A DNA stretch of 64,000 nt from Penicillium oxalicum (taxonomy: Eukaryota; Ascomycota; Eurotiomycetes; Eurotiales; Aspergillaceae), in assembly GCF_001723175.1 (NCBI RefSeq), contig NC_064654.1, positions 372,001-436,000 on the forward strand, in the 5' to 3' direction. This document shows positions 10,604-20,058 of this stretch, in pieces. The position numbers and the translations under genes were made by a program. How positions within the stretch are numbered: position 1 is the first letter of the stretch; the number at the start of each line of letters is the position of its first letter. The notes under the pieces were generated by a model. The model was not told where the DNA came from. It saw nothing but the letters and a program-made list of their open reading frames with translations, and did no database searches.

Positions 10604-10825
10604 CTATGACTCGGTTTTCACGCAACCAGATTCCCTTTTTCTAATTTTATCGCGAGGATTTACCAAGAGATGTGAACTCGAAGCGCCCATTAAGCAACTG
10701 GTTGGCTCTCCGTCTGTCAGGGCAGGGTCAATAACAACATCAATATCAGCGCCATGTTTCCACAAGTCTATCATTGAGCATTTTATAGAATAAAGTGCAA
10801 CAGCGGGGGTTCTCATATTCAACAA
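10604..10825 (-). pseudogene. Ankyrin-repeat protein fragment
   Basis: A minus-strand frame contains Met-Ile-Asp-Leu-(-)-Trp-Lys-His-Gly-Ala-Asp-Ile-Asp-Val followed by Leu-Thr-Asp-Gly-Glu-Pro-Thr and Leu-Met-Gly-Ala-Ser. This is the second helix, the Gly-Ala-Asp loop and the start of the next ankyrin unit, with residues missing. No start, stop context or flanking repeats are preserved. It lies between the 5S gene and the 3' end of the reductase pseudogene, in a stretch of decayed genes. Confidence 0.45.
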
Positions 10826-10956
10826 GTGCTCGCTAGCCTATTTCAATTCAGAAAAAGCTAGTCGACACGGCTAATGAGAAAGCTTGAATGTTGATGAAAC
10901 GAGTACCATACATCACAGATGACACTGGTCGGCCAGAGAAGGAAGTTCGACGACGC

Positions 10957-12443
10957 TCATTCAAAAGGGGGAATCATCTTCAAGTTGACAAATTCACGGA
11001 ACACCTCCTGAATAGACTCAGATGTATCCACGTACCCGTGGAATCCATATTTGCGCAGCTTGGTTAGACTGGGGTGAAAGAAGTCAGCATTCGATAGCAT
11101 AAGTCAACGAAGGGAAAAAACGAGGCGTCGCATACCTGAAGTTCGAGGGCCAGGACCACATGAGAGAGTTATCTGTGAACGCAAAGACTCTATCCGGATC
11201 CTGGAGCTCCTTCTCGATCAAACAATGCTTCTCTGCAATTTCCCTCCACGCGTGGCTCACTTCGGGCCGCTTTGCCCATTCAGCAAGCCTAAAGCGAGTC
11301 CGCATGATTGCATGGCTACCAAATCCCCCGGGAGGAGGATCGAACGGAGTTGGCTCCTCATCATACTTGGCATCCGAGCTAGTGTCCGGATGGCGATACT
11401 CAACGCCGAACCATTCTGCCATCTTTGGCCAGAACTTTCCCCAGGTAAACGCACTACCGTCGGAAGAGTTGAAGCTCTCATTTTTGGTCTTGTTAGTGAG
11501 AACAAGCCATTCCGCAAGACAGGAGTTCATCTGCGCACTTGACAGCTGCTCCGTCATTTCCCAGGCAACAATGTCGCTGGGATGCTCGATTGGCTGACCC
11601 AGATGCTTTGAACAGAAGCGTAGATTGCCAAAGGCAGGCAAAGGTTCATGGCAGCATCCGGCACAGCTCCGGGGATGGAGGCGGGGCGGGTGGTATTCCA
11701 GTGGACGTTGTACTTTTGGCAAAATTCCTTCAGCCTATCTTCTTGAGGATAGTAAAAATTGGGCTCCAGCGAAACTCGGGGGTCATTCTCTTCCTGGGGG
11801 ACAGTAGTGGGTCCCAGATGGACGCCGTAGTACTTCGCGCCCAGTTGGAGAAGAATACGGTTTGGGATGGCGTTTGCCAGGGGTAGCGCATCAAGGAAGT
11901 TATTGAGAAGTGTCACTGATTGCAATAAAGTGGTGAGTAAACATTCGGGTCCAAAAGCTTGCCAAGAGACACTGACTGTTGATGTTCACCATGTCCTCAA
12001 TATTGGTCCACAGGCGCGATTCACCTTGTGCCTTGGGTGGCTGCACATAGGCGTAGAAAAAACGACATCGGGCTTGACATTGTGCTTGGACAACACCTCC
12101 GCAATTCCTTGAGAGCCGTTTGAGAGGAAGTCGGTGGAAGATGCTGGAAGTGAGCAGGCCAGTTTCCGTGTGGTGGTTTTCTCGACAAGGCATAGACTTT
12201 AGTCCACCGTTCTGGAGCCTCCGCGAGCACTTTCAGCTATGGGAACAGAACGTGTCAACAGCCTGCACAGCTTCAAGCTTTCATCTGTAGGATTGGTTCC
12301 GGCTGGGCTATCCAACATACCATGTAGGTTCCTGAGATCCCGCTGGCTCCGGCAATAACAGCCGTCAGACCTTTGATCTCAGAAGGGTAGACAGGCAATC
12401 CATGATAGATTCCTTTAGATTGAATGGCTTGTAAGCCGGCCAT
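10957..12443 (-). pseudogene. PRISE-type short-chain reductase with three apparent frameshifts
   Basis: Start ATG at 12443 (Met-Ala-Gly-Leu-Gln). Exons are 12321-12443, 11977 to about 12235, 11136-11915 and 10957-11068, with good splice sites (GTATGT, GTATGC; CATAG, CCCCAG). Exon 1 has the Rossmann motif Gly-Ala-Ser-Gly-Ile-Ser-Gly. Later blocks (Leu-Gln-Leu-Gly-Ala-Lys-Tyr-Tyr-Gly, Glu-Pro-Asn-Phe-Tyr-Tyr-Pro-Gln-Glu-Asp, Asn-Thr-Thr-Arg-Pro) are typical of the progesterone-5beta-reductase/iridoid-synthase-like (PRISE) SDR family, which reduces enones with NAD(P)H. The family-like reading must change frame at about 12135, at the A6 run 12057-12062 and at the TTT run 11607-11609. Each change is explained by one missing base in or beside a homopolymer. 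Either the gene is recently dead or the sequence has local errors. The C-terminus ends intact at TGA 10957-10959. Confidence 0.7.
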
Positions 12444-13264
12444 TTTCCAAAACTTTCTGTGTGGATGAAGTATGGTCAAGAACCGGGGCTATAATATTCA
12501 GCATTCTTCCAACCTGTGGGGCATTGCCTATGTACAGTAGTAAGCTCTGAGCCAGCTTCACACCCGCATAAGTCGGAATCCAATGTAGCTAAAGCAGTGG
12601 AGGCATGATTTTCAGGGTCTACCATTTTCCTTTCTCAATCTATTTTTGACGCTAGGAGCAGACTACCAAGTTCCATTACATCATTTTCGCGTCGCTCAGG
12701 AAGTAAGCATGGACAGTGGAGGTCCTCTGGTAAGATCGGCATTCTGTCGATACGGTAAGATTTCGTAAGACCGCAATTGGTTTAGTGTCAAAAGTGGACA
12801 GAACACCAATCTGGTGGGCACTCTGTAAGACGAATTCAGACGCAGCCACATAAACGATGTGATCGACGGCGAAGAGGTTAATCCACCCTCGTTGCGTAAT
12901 GCAAAGATTAATCTCGACTTAACGTTGCCCGATAGAACAACATCTTCCTAGGAGCTCGTTGTTACGTTACTTCATGCTACGGCCTTGAGTCACCGTCAAT
13001 TCCACTATTTGAGAATTTCTTGGGGGTTGCCGCGAACCTCCGGAGATCGATCTCACATCGGTTTCCTGAGAAGCTTCGAACGATGATTCATGTAAAAAGT
13101 TCGTATGGTATACTGACGCGATCACCATTCGAAGTAAATCACCGAGAAGTCGATTACTAATCCTCCCGAGTCGGCGACTTTGGAAGTCTGTATGAGAATT
13201 GCCCTAGCTATAAAGGCGGCTCAGTTGGATCATCATTGCACTCTCTTCATCACTCACATCAGAC
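12444..13264. other. Divergent promoter region between reductase pseudogene and NmrA-like gene
   Basis: About 820 bases with no coding support. It would serve as the shared upstream region of the two diverging genes. No clear operator or repeat is seen. Confidence 0.4.
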
Positions 13265-14272
13265 ATGGCAAACAGAATCGGCATATTTCCAGCGTCTGGG
13301 GGCCTTGGAGGCAGCACCCTCAGACACCTTCTTGCACAAGTTCCTCCCAGCGATGTGGTGCTTATCGCTCGTAGCCCAGAGAAACTCAGCAAAGAGGAAG
13401 CTGCTGGAGCCACTGTTCGAAAGGCCGATTACGACGATGTTCAGACACTGGACCAGGTTTTTGATGGAATTTGGTCTCTGAACTTGATTTCCTACGCTAG
13501 TATCCAAAATGAGCATCGATTCAATGTTTGCTTCCCCGTCCGATTTAACAAACGAATTAATGTCATCTAGTGGCTGATCTGTCTACAGGCACACAGAGCC
13601 GCGATCGATGCAGCTCGAAAGAGTGGTGTGAAGCACATATTTTACTCATCTCTTGCGTTTGCTGGAGATGGAAATCTTGAAACCAAGGCCCAAGTGATGC
13701 TTGCTCATGTCGCCACGGAGAAATATTTGGCTGAGCTACACGACCAGGACCCACAGTTCACATACACTGTTGTTCGGCAAGGGGTATATTCTGAGTCCTT
13801 CCCAGTCTATACCGCTTGTTTTGATCTCAAAGCTCCGTCTGACGAAATTTGCATCCCTCACGACGGCTCAGGCCCCGGTATTGCATGGGCCAAACAAGAC
13901 GAGTTGGGGGAGGCAACCGCAAATCTGATTGCACAACACGCCAAAGATCCCGCTACTTTTCCCTATCTAAACAAAACTATCATTCTCTCTGGCGCTCGTG
14001 CTTTGTCTCTTAATGAGACAGTGGATACATTCAGCCGTGTGCTCAACAAATCGGTGAAAATTTGCCAGGTTGATGTGGAAGAGTACGCCAATCAACCACA
14101 GGTTCAAGCGAGCCTTGGATATGGTGGTGGCAACTGGGCGCCCCTCTGGGCGACTGCTTTTGATGCAATCCGCGATGGTGAATGTGCAGTAGTTACTTCA
14201 AATCTTGCTCGATTGCTTGGCCGCGAACCTGAGCAATTTGAAACAACTCTTAGGAGGATGGTTTCGCAGTGA
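13265..14272 (+). CDS. NmrA-like NAD(P)-binding protein (atypical SDR)
   Basis: Two exons, 13265-13525 and 13589-14272, give 314 residues. The donor is GTTTGC and the acceptor CTACAG; the junction joins His-Arg-Phe-Asn to Ala-His-Arg-Ala-Ala-Ile-Asp-Ala-Ala, as in the family. The N-terminal Gly-Ile-Phe-Pro-Ala-Ser-Gly-Gly-Leu-Gly-Gly is the nucleotide-binding loop. Lys-His-Ile-Phe-Tyr-Ser-Ser-Leu-Ala-Phe and Tyr-Thr-Val-Val-Arg-Gln-Gly are the usual later core motifs. The active-site Tyr-x3-Lys of classical SDRs is not in its usual place, which fits NmrA-like proteins. These are redox sensors or oxidoreductases; the role here is unknown. It is the only apparently intact gene between 6.4 and 16.1 kb. 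Confidence 0.88.
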
Positions 14273-15114
14273 GCGAGCAAGGATTGTCTGTGATTGAAGC
14301 CTATGCACTTTTTTTTTTACAATATACACAAGACTTTGTGGCCCGAATTAAGATCTACTTGGAAAAAATTCGCTCTTCTTGTTTTGTAGGACACCAGTAA
14401 TGACGTATGATTCTAGAGCATAACATAGTTCACCAACAGCAGGATCGCGCTTACTCAACCTTGAGGACCAGTTGTTTCGGGACGATTCAGCAAGTGATTC
14501 GGAACGGCATGCACATGACGATTCATCAGGCGATGAGGACCAGCTATTCCCCGAGAACTGGATATACACTGACATATTTTACCACTTTGGACTAACTGTC
14601 GAGTTCACGATCAATACGTTCCAGCAGCAAGGTTACTACTTGGTCACTGCCTTTACTCCCTTTACACTCCACAGGCCTTTCCCAACAATCTGTCCTTATC
14701 TGGTAACAGATACAAGGAGGATATGGCACTCTGCTTCCAATGGCAGGACCTCCCTTGCGCTCGTCATTCTCAGTCTTCCAAATCTCTCTCCTTCTTTCCT
14801 GTATGATTAGTCACCGCCCGCTCCTAGCACGTTTTTGTGGCGCTATTGAACTTATCAATGTGGGTCGATATGAGGTTTTCCACTATGGATTTCACCCAAA
14901 GAGTCAGGGCCACGTTGACCTGCTTATAAATCGAATCTCATCGAGCTCACATACGTCCCCTTTCTGGACATCCTGACCCTCATTCCATGTTTGACTTGTC
15001 AATCCCAAGACTGATTAGTTAGATCACTCGCTTATTAATCACGGAATGCAAAGCGGGCAGAGAAAGCAGGCTGTGAGTGGTCCATAAGTCGCCGAAAAGT
15101 TCGTCTGGGTGACG
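14273..15114. other. Spacer with weak acidic-ORF trace
   Basis: Downstream of the NmrA-like gene. A frame near 14470-14580 encodes an acidic segment in which Glu-Asp-Gln-Leu-Phe occurs twice, but it has no start, domain or continuation that I can support. Otherwise nothing is recognisable. Confidence 0.3.
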
Positions 15115-15652
15115 GTATCAAGACGGGAGGAGCTCGATTTTCAAAAGAAAGACCCTATTCTACAAAAGGACGACTGTAGAATAGTCAAGTTACGGTCAAC
15201 ACAGAGACGATCCGCGTTCCCTACCTGGGGGGAATCGAGGCGGCATACCAAATGTCTCGAGAGTATGATTCTATGAAGCCGACTGTTGTCTTCGTTAATG
15301 CCTTTACCACCTCTTCGGAGCCTTACCGCGACTAGTTTAATGACGACAATTTGACGGAGAAGTCGAGCCTGGTTATAATTGAGATCTCAGGTCATGGCCA
15401 AACGCGAATAGCACGAGAGCACTGCACATACTGGGACACCACAGAAATGAATTTGCAAGTACTGGACGCTCTTGAGATCGATCGTGCATTTGTAATGGGA
15501 ATGAGCTAGGGTGGTTGGATCACGGTGCAGATGGCCCTGCTACGCCCGGAAAAGATTGAGTGAATTGTATGGGTGAAGGTTTAGATCGAAGGAGACTGAC
15601 CCGTCGTACCTCTTCATATTCTGGGAATCATCCCGCTAGGAACCTCTATGGA
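15115..15652 (+). pseudogene. Alpha/beta-hydrolase pseudogene
   Basis: Recognisable blocks run in order: Glu-Leu-Asp-Phe-Gln-Lys-Lys-Asp-Pro, then after a frame change near 15200 Arg-Val-Pro-Tyr-Leu-Gly-Gly, then Val-Val-Phe-Val-Asn-Ala-Phe (oxyanion region), Gly-His-Gly-Gln-Thr-Arg, and the nucleophile elbow Gly-Met-Ser-stop-Gly-Gly-Trp. The elbow Gln codon appears as TAG (15508-15510), and another TAG lies after Tyr-Arg-Asp about 175 bases earlier. A later block Gly-Ile-Ile-Pro-Leu-Gly-Thr-Ser-Met (about 15629-15652) is separated by a former-intron-like segment starting GTATGG. Homology then stops abruptly next to a palindrome. At least two nonsense changes and one frameshift mean it is dead. 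Confidence 0.7.
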
Positions 15653-15660
15653 GGGCATAC

Positions 15661-15720
15661 AGTACAGCACTACCCCAAAACTGCCAAGACGTTAGCGTAC
15701 TTTTTGGGTAGTGCTGGACT
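15661..15720. repeat. Imperfect palindrome, possible transposon-end remnant
   Basis: The left arm AGTACAGCACTACCCCAAAA and right arm TTTTTGGGTAGTGCTGGACT are inverted copies with one extra C, around a 20-base loop. A further partial copy (GGGCACTACCAAAAAA) follows at 15730-15746. Such nested ends resemble remnants of a terminal-inverted-repeat element or MITE. No transposase is seen. Confidence 0.6.
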
Positions 15721-16156
15721 TGCGATCTTGGGCACTACCAAAAAATTTACATCTCACATTACTCATCTTAAACTATATAGTAAAGGCCAGACTTTCGGAC
15801 TCGGACAATAAATCGTGGCTAGGCGAGTAAAAGCGAGCAAAAATATAAAAATAATATTTTATTATTTGGGTACGATATATGCACTAGATAAATCCTGCAA
15901 AAGGTGTAAGAGCTCGTAACAGATTACTTAGGATAGGCGCTATAGACCTAGCTATGATTGGCTGAGCGGAAAATAGGGGCATATAATTGGCTAGAGTATT
16001 GATGCCTTAGGTGTCTAAGAATTCTTTCTAGCCCCGTCCAAATTTCGATTCCGCGTTTTCATTCCCGAAAAAAATGGATGGAATCCTTGGGTCTAATGAA
16101 TAGAAAAAAAAAATGATTTCAAAAAAAAAAAACCATGGCATGTGCTCAATGTCACT
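15721..16156. other. AT-rich degenerate spacer
   Basis: Very AT-rich with dense TA and poly-A runs (for example 16106-16114 and 16122-16132) and repeated CTAG/TATA-like words. No gene. The composition is consistent with repeat-induced-point-mutation-like decay, or simply with an old spacer and the 3' flank of the MFS gene. Confidence 0.4.
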
Positions 16157-17779
16157 TCAGTTTGTCGATTCACCAGAACCACTCCACTTCTCCGCCCACA
16201 CTCGAATGCGAGGGCCCAGAATGTACACGGGAATGGCCATCAACGCAAGGACACCGCAAATGATGACCTCAATGATCATGGTCCAGTCATATCCCACCGT
16301 GTGAATGGCAGGCAGCGTGGCGTAACTCAGCCCAAAGGAAATCAACCCTCGTCCTGCACAAACGACGACCAAGAATGGTGCGGCACGCAGAGGGAAACTG
16401 TCCACAGCATAAGTGATTCCGACAATGTTGGCGCCCAAGAAAGCAAAGTAGCTCGCGTTGTAACCGATGATGATTGCCGCGGCACTCCATTTCTCGGGGT
16501 GGGAAGCCGCCTGTCCGTAGAACACACTGCTAATGACGCCGACAATCACCGGTAGAATGATGACAGGGAGACGGTATTCAGGCTTGTACACACCGCCGTT
16601 GCGAACAGTGAGGCGCTTGATGACCAAGTCGCTCCCGTAAGCAAGAAGTGGCAGAAAGACCAGACAATCCACGAGCTGACCCGCTTGCACGTAACCCAGA
16701 GAATCGAAGCTGAAGCCGTACGGGGGGGCCATCAAAACCCCCGCGAAGGTGGCGGCTTGGAAGATGTATACTCCCAGGTGGGCACCATTCAGTAGAAGAA
16801 GCCAGATGATGGTGGGAATGCAGAATCCTTGAAGCAGCTGCTTGTAGAAGGTAGGGATCTCGTGCAAGCTAGGCTTGACTGCAACCAGCTTGAGATCGTT
16901 CTTCCAGCTGCGAGGCTCATGCCCTCTCACCTCCTCCAAGACTGCCTGGTGCTCCGTGATCTTGGAGTTGAGCACCGGTTCTCCGCGCATGGCTTCCTCT
17001 GATCGATCGAACTTAGACTCAAAGAGGAACAGGAAAGCGAAGATACCAATGACAACATTCATGATGTTGAAAAAGCCATACCACCACCTCCATCCCCAGC
17101 TGCTCACCATGTAGGTGGAAACCACATAAAATACCCCGGCGGCAATGTTCTGGATGAAGATAAACCAGCCAACCTTGCGACCCCGCTCATGCAAGAAATG
17201 AATCTCCTGAATGACCATAGGGCAGAGTGCTTCACTTTGACCGGCGGCCAGGGACATGATGTTCCGACCGGCGATGTGGCTCCCGAGACTGGATGAGCAC
17301 TGACACCAAATCCCAGCGGCGATCAGCAACACCATCGAGACGAGGAAAACCGGTCGACGGCCACAAGTGAAAGCAAAGGGCATGGCGATGAGGTTTCCAA
17401 CTCCCATAAAGAGAGTGGGATAGGTCATCAGGTCGTTGGCTCGGGCTTCCTGACCGGGGTAGGATGCCTGAATGGAGGTGAAGATGGATCCCATGCCGGA
17501 GGCCAAGACAACAGCTGTACAACTCCATGCAGAGACGATGACGAGGAAGAGCCATTTACTCCATGCTGGCCGGGTCAATGGATCTTGTATAGGAAAAGAA
17601 TCGTGAGCGCTGAACCTGTATCGTGCAGATCAGGAAATAATACCTCTAGGGTCGGTCGTGGGAGTTGGAATCAACACCACTTCGCCATCCCGCATGAGTT
17701 TGACTTGTCCATTGCCGGTATGTTCAGAAAGGGGAACATCGTTGGCCACCTCGACATGAGTCATCTCAGACTTGTCCAT
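16157..17779 (-). CDS. MFS transporter
   Basis: Two exons, 17644-17779 and 16157-17583, give 520 residues. The intron has a GTATTA donor and TACAAG acceptor. The junction makes Asp-Pro-Leu-Thr-Arg-Pro-Ala-Trp and links a hydrophilic N-terminus of about 45 residues (starting Met-Asp-Lys-Ser-Glu-Met) to a twelve-helix membrane domain. Motifs include Cys-Gly-Arg-Arg-Pro-Val after helix 2, Gly-Arg-Asn in helix 4 and a long central loop (Glu-x2-Val-Arg-Gly-His-Glu-Pro-Arg-Ser-Trp). The pattern suits the fungal DHA1/HOL1-like branch of plasma-membrane proton-coupled carriers. The substrate is unknown. It diverges from the hydrolase gene at 18292, suggesting that transporter and hydrolase may serve one substrate. 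TGA is at 16157-16159. Confidence 0.88.
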
Positions 17780-18291
17780 GGTGAATTGAGAATCTGTGCT
17801 GGAGTTGCTGGGAAACAATAAGAAAGTGGGTTCACACAGCGTCACCGTCGCACACACAAAGAACCCTCATGGGAGAAGAGCAGACTTTGCCACTTTTATA
17901 CTTCCATCCTCGAAGCTCTGGTGGTTAGGAAGAACGAGGAGCTCGCCTCGCCCAAGCCACATCGCCATATCTCGTTTTCCTGGGGTAGGAGGGTTTGTCT
18001 CCACCCGAAAGTCTGGGGGAGTCGGAGGCAAATCATTTTCTCGACTGCCGATGCGCCCGCAATCCGAGCCGAAGCGAACCGGACCGCGGAAAGTGGGCAA
18101 ATCAGAATACCCTATTTATCTTGCGCGAGACACCCTCGTGAAATTGGACAGTTTGATCACGAAGAAAGTCCAATCTCATTCCGAAAGACACAAGGGGATT
18201 AAAAAAAGAAAATCCATCCCTTGACCTCAATACACATCTCTCCATCTCTTTTTTCCCCCATTCTTTATTCTTTCATTTTGTCTTTCTCACA
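17780..18291. promoter_or_regulatory. 512-bp divergent promoter of MFS and hydrolase genes
   Basis: A non-coding stretch between two outward-facing starts. It holds TCCG (18063) and CGGA (18080, 18087) words in inverted orientation, compatible with but not proof of Zn2Cys6 binding, and a T/C-rich leader just before the hydrolase ATG (18236-18290). Small open frames here overlap both strands and lack support. Confidence 0.4.
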
Positions 18292-20058
18292 ATGACTGTC
18301 AAGTTCAATGTCAATGTACCTCGCCAGGATTTGAAACATCCAGAAAATGGCCATAGCGGCTATCAAGGGCTGCACCCACGCACCGAGATTCTTCCGACCG
18401 GACATGTCACTGCCCCCGGTCTAAGAGCCCTCTCGTGTGATATTCTGGTCGAGCATGATGTTGCCATCACGATGAGAGACGGCTGCAAGCTCTATGCCGA
18501 TATCTATCGACCTCCTTCAGCTCCAGAGCGCTCCGTGCCTGCGATCCTCTGTTGGGGTCCGTTCGGCAAGAAGTTCAATGGCGTGGACTCTTTGCGGATT
18601 ATGACTCCTTGGAACCTGGGCGTTCCGGACGGCACGTTGAGCGGGTTGGAAAAGTTTGAGGCCCCCGATCCTGCAGACTTTGTGGACCGCGGGTACGCCA
18701 TCATCAACATTGACTCGCGTGGAGCGTTTGATTCAGAAGGATGCATGGCTATCATGGGGACACAAGAAGCCGAGGATGGATACGACACGATTGAGTGGCT
18801 TGCCAAGCTTCCCTGGTGCAATGGAAGCGTCGGCATGGCTGGTAACTCGCATCTAGCAATCATCCAGTGGTTCATCGCCGCGCTTCAACCACCCTCTCTC
18901 AAAGCTATCGCTCCTTGGGAGGGCTGTGGTGATCTTTACCGTGAGCAATTTGCTCGTGGTGGTATCTATGGCGGTGACCTGTTTGACCATCTCATCGTCA
19001 AATGGATTTTGCGCGGTCGCAATGGCATGGAGAGCTTCCGGAAAATGTTTGAGGAGCACCCTGGCGCCAATGACTGGTGGAATGACAAGCGTCCGGATAT
19101 GAAGAAGATCAATATCCCCACCTACATCACCGGTACATACACCAACACCATGCACGGCATGGGAGCCATTCGGGGGTGGATGGAGGTGAACACCCCACAC
19201 AAATGGCTTCGATGGCACCCCTACCAAGAGTGGTTCGACATTTGGGGCAACCCCGAAGGGAAAGAGGAGCTGTTCTCGTTCTTTGATCGCTACCTCAAGG
19301 GCGTGGAGAATGACTGGGAGTCAACCCCGCATGTCCGCATGAGTGTCCTCAAGTTTGGCGAAAAGGAACCGTTGGCGAACGTGGTCGAAGAGGATTTCCC
19401 CATTCCCCGTACCAACTACCGCAAAGCATACCTCACACCTAACGGCGGGTTGAACTTGGACGAGCCCAGTTCTTCTGCCGGAACAGTCTCATACAACTCA
19501 GAAGACATCAAAGACACGGCCACGTTCACGTATACCTTCCCCGAGCGAACGCAAATAGTTGGAATGCCCAAAGCTGTTCTTTGGATGCGAAATGACGACT
19601 TTGACGATATGGACGTGTTTATTGTCCTGAATAAGCTGTCCGCCACAGGGGAGCGCATGCTCAATCTCAACATTCCTTGGACTAATCTCCCCGTCAAGAA
19701 GATTGCCGATATCCCGGAAGATAAGAGAACAGAAGTCATCCTCTACCAAGGTCCCACCGGCATTCTGCGAGCATCCAATCGGGACATCGATGCTTCGCGG
19801 TCAATGCACCCGAACTGGCCCTTCTATACCCACGAGAAGGAGGAAAAAGTGAACCCAGGCACTGTGGTCCGTCTCGAGATCGGAATCTGGTGTATGGGTA
19901 TTGAGTTCGAAGCAGGGGAGAGCTTACAGCTCTCGGTAGGTGGTTTCTACCAAGGCTTTGCCAACTTTGGAACAAACGAGCACATCCGCAACAAAGGAAA
20001 ACACTGGATTCATGCCGGTGGAGAATATGATAGTCATTTGATCCTGCCCTTTGTTTGA
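18292..20058 (+). CDS. CocE/NonD-type (X-Pro dipeptidyl-peptidase S15-like) hydrolase
   Basis: A single intronless frame of 588 residues with start context CACAATGACT. The N-terminal Val-Ala-Ile-Thr-Met-Arg-Asp-Gly opens the S15 alpha/beta-hydrolase core. Asp-Ser-Arg-Gly-Ala-Phe-Asp-Ser-Glu-Gly and Glu-Asp-Gly-Tyr-Asp-Thr-Ile-Glu-Trp-Leu precede the nucleophile elbow Gly-Asn-Ser-His, with Ser186 as likely catalytic residue. A C-terminal jelly-roll-like region follows (Val-Arg-Leu-Glu-Ile-Gly-Ile-Trp; Gly-Gly-Glu-Tyr-Asp-Ser-His-Leu). The family hydrolyses acyl esters or amides, with cocaine esterase and X-Pro peptidases as known members. The elbow lacks the usual Gly two residues after the Ser-His/Tyr position (Leu-Ala instead). 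There is no signal peptide, so it is probably cytosolic. It is divergently paired with the MFS gene. Confidence 0.88.
   Translation: MTVKFNVNVPRQDLKHPENGHSGYQGLHPRTEILPTGHVTAPGLRALSCDILVEHDVAITMRDGCKLYADIYRPPSAPERSVPAILCWGPFGKKFNGVDSLRIMTPWNLGVPDGTLSGLEKFEAPDPADFVDRGYAIINIDSRGAFDSEGCMAIMGTQEAEDGYDTIEWLAKLPWCNGSVGMAGNSHLAIIQWFIAALQPPSLKAIAPWEGCGDLYREQFARGGIYGGDLFDHLIVKWILRGRNGMESFRKMFEEHPGANDWWNDKRPDMKKINIPTYITGTYTNTMHGMGAIRGWMEVNTPHKWLRWHPYQEWFDIWGNPEGKEELFSFFDRYLKGVENDWESTPHVRMSVLKFGEKEPLANVVEEDFPIPRTNYRKAYLTPNGGLNLDEPSSSAGTVSYNSEDIKDTATFTYTFPERTQIVGMPKAVLWMRNDDFDDMDVFIVLNKLSATGERMLNLNIPWTNLPVKKIADIPEDKRTEVILYQGPTGILRASNRDIDASRSMHPNWPFYTHEKEEKVNPGTVVRLEIGIWCMGIEFEAGESLQLSVGGFYQGFANFGTNEHIRNKGKHWIHAGGEYDSHLILPFV

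Noticed and set aside
6376..16156. Secondary-metabolite gene cluster (dioxygenase, reductase, NmrA-like, hydrolase)
   Set aside because: No polyketide synthase, NRPS, terpene cyclase or prenyltransferase is present, and two of the candidates are disrupted.
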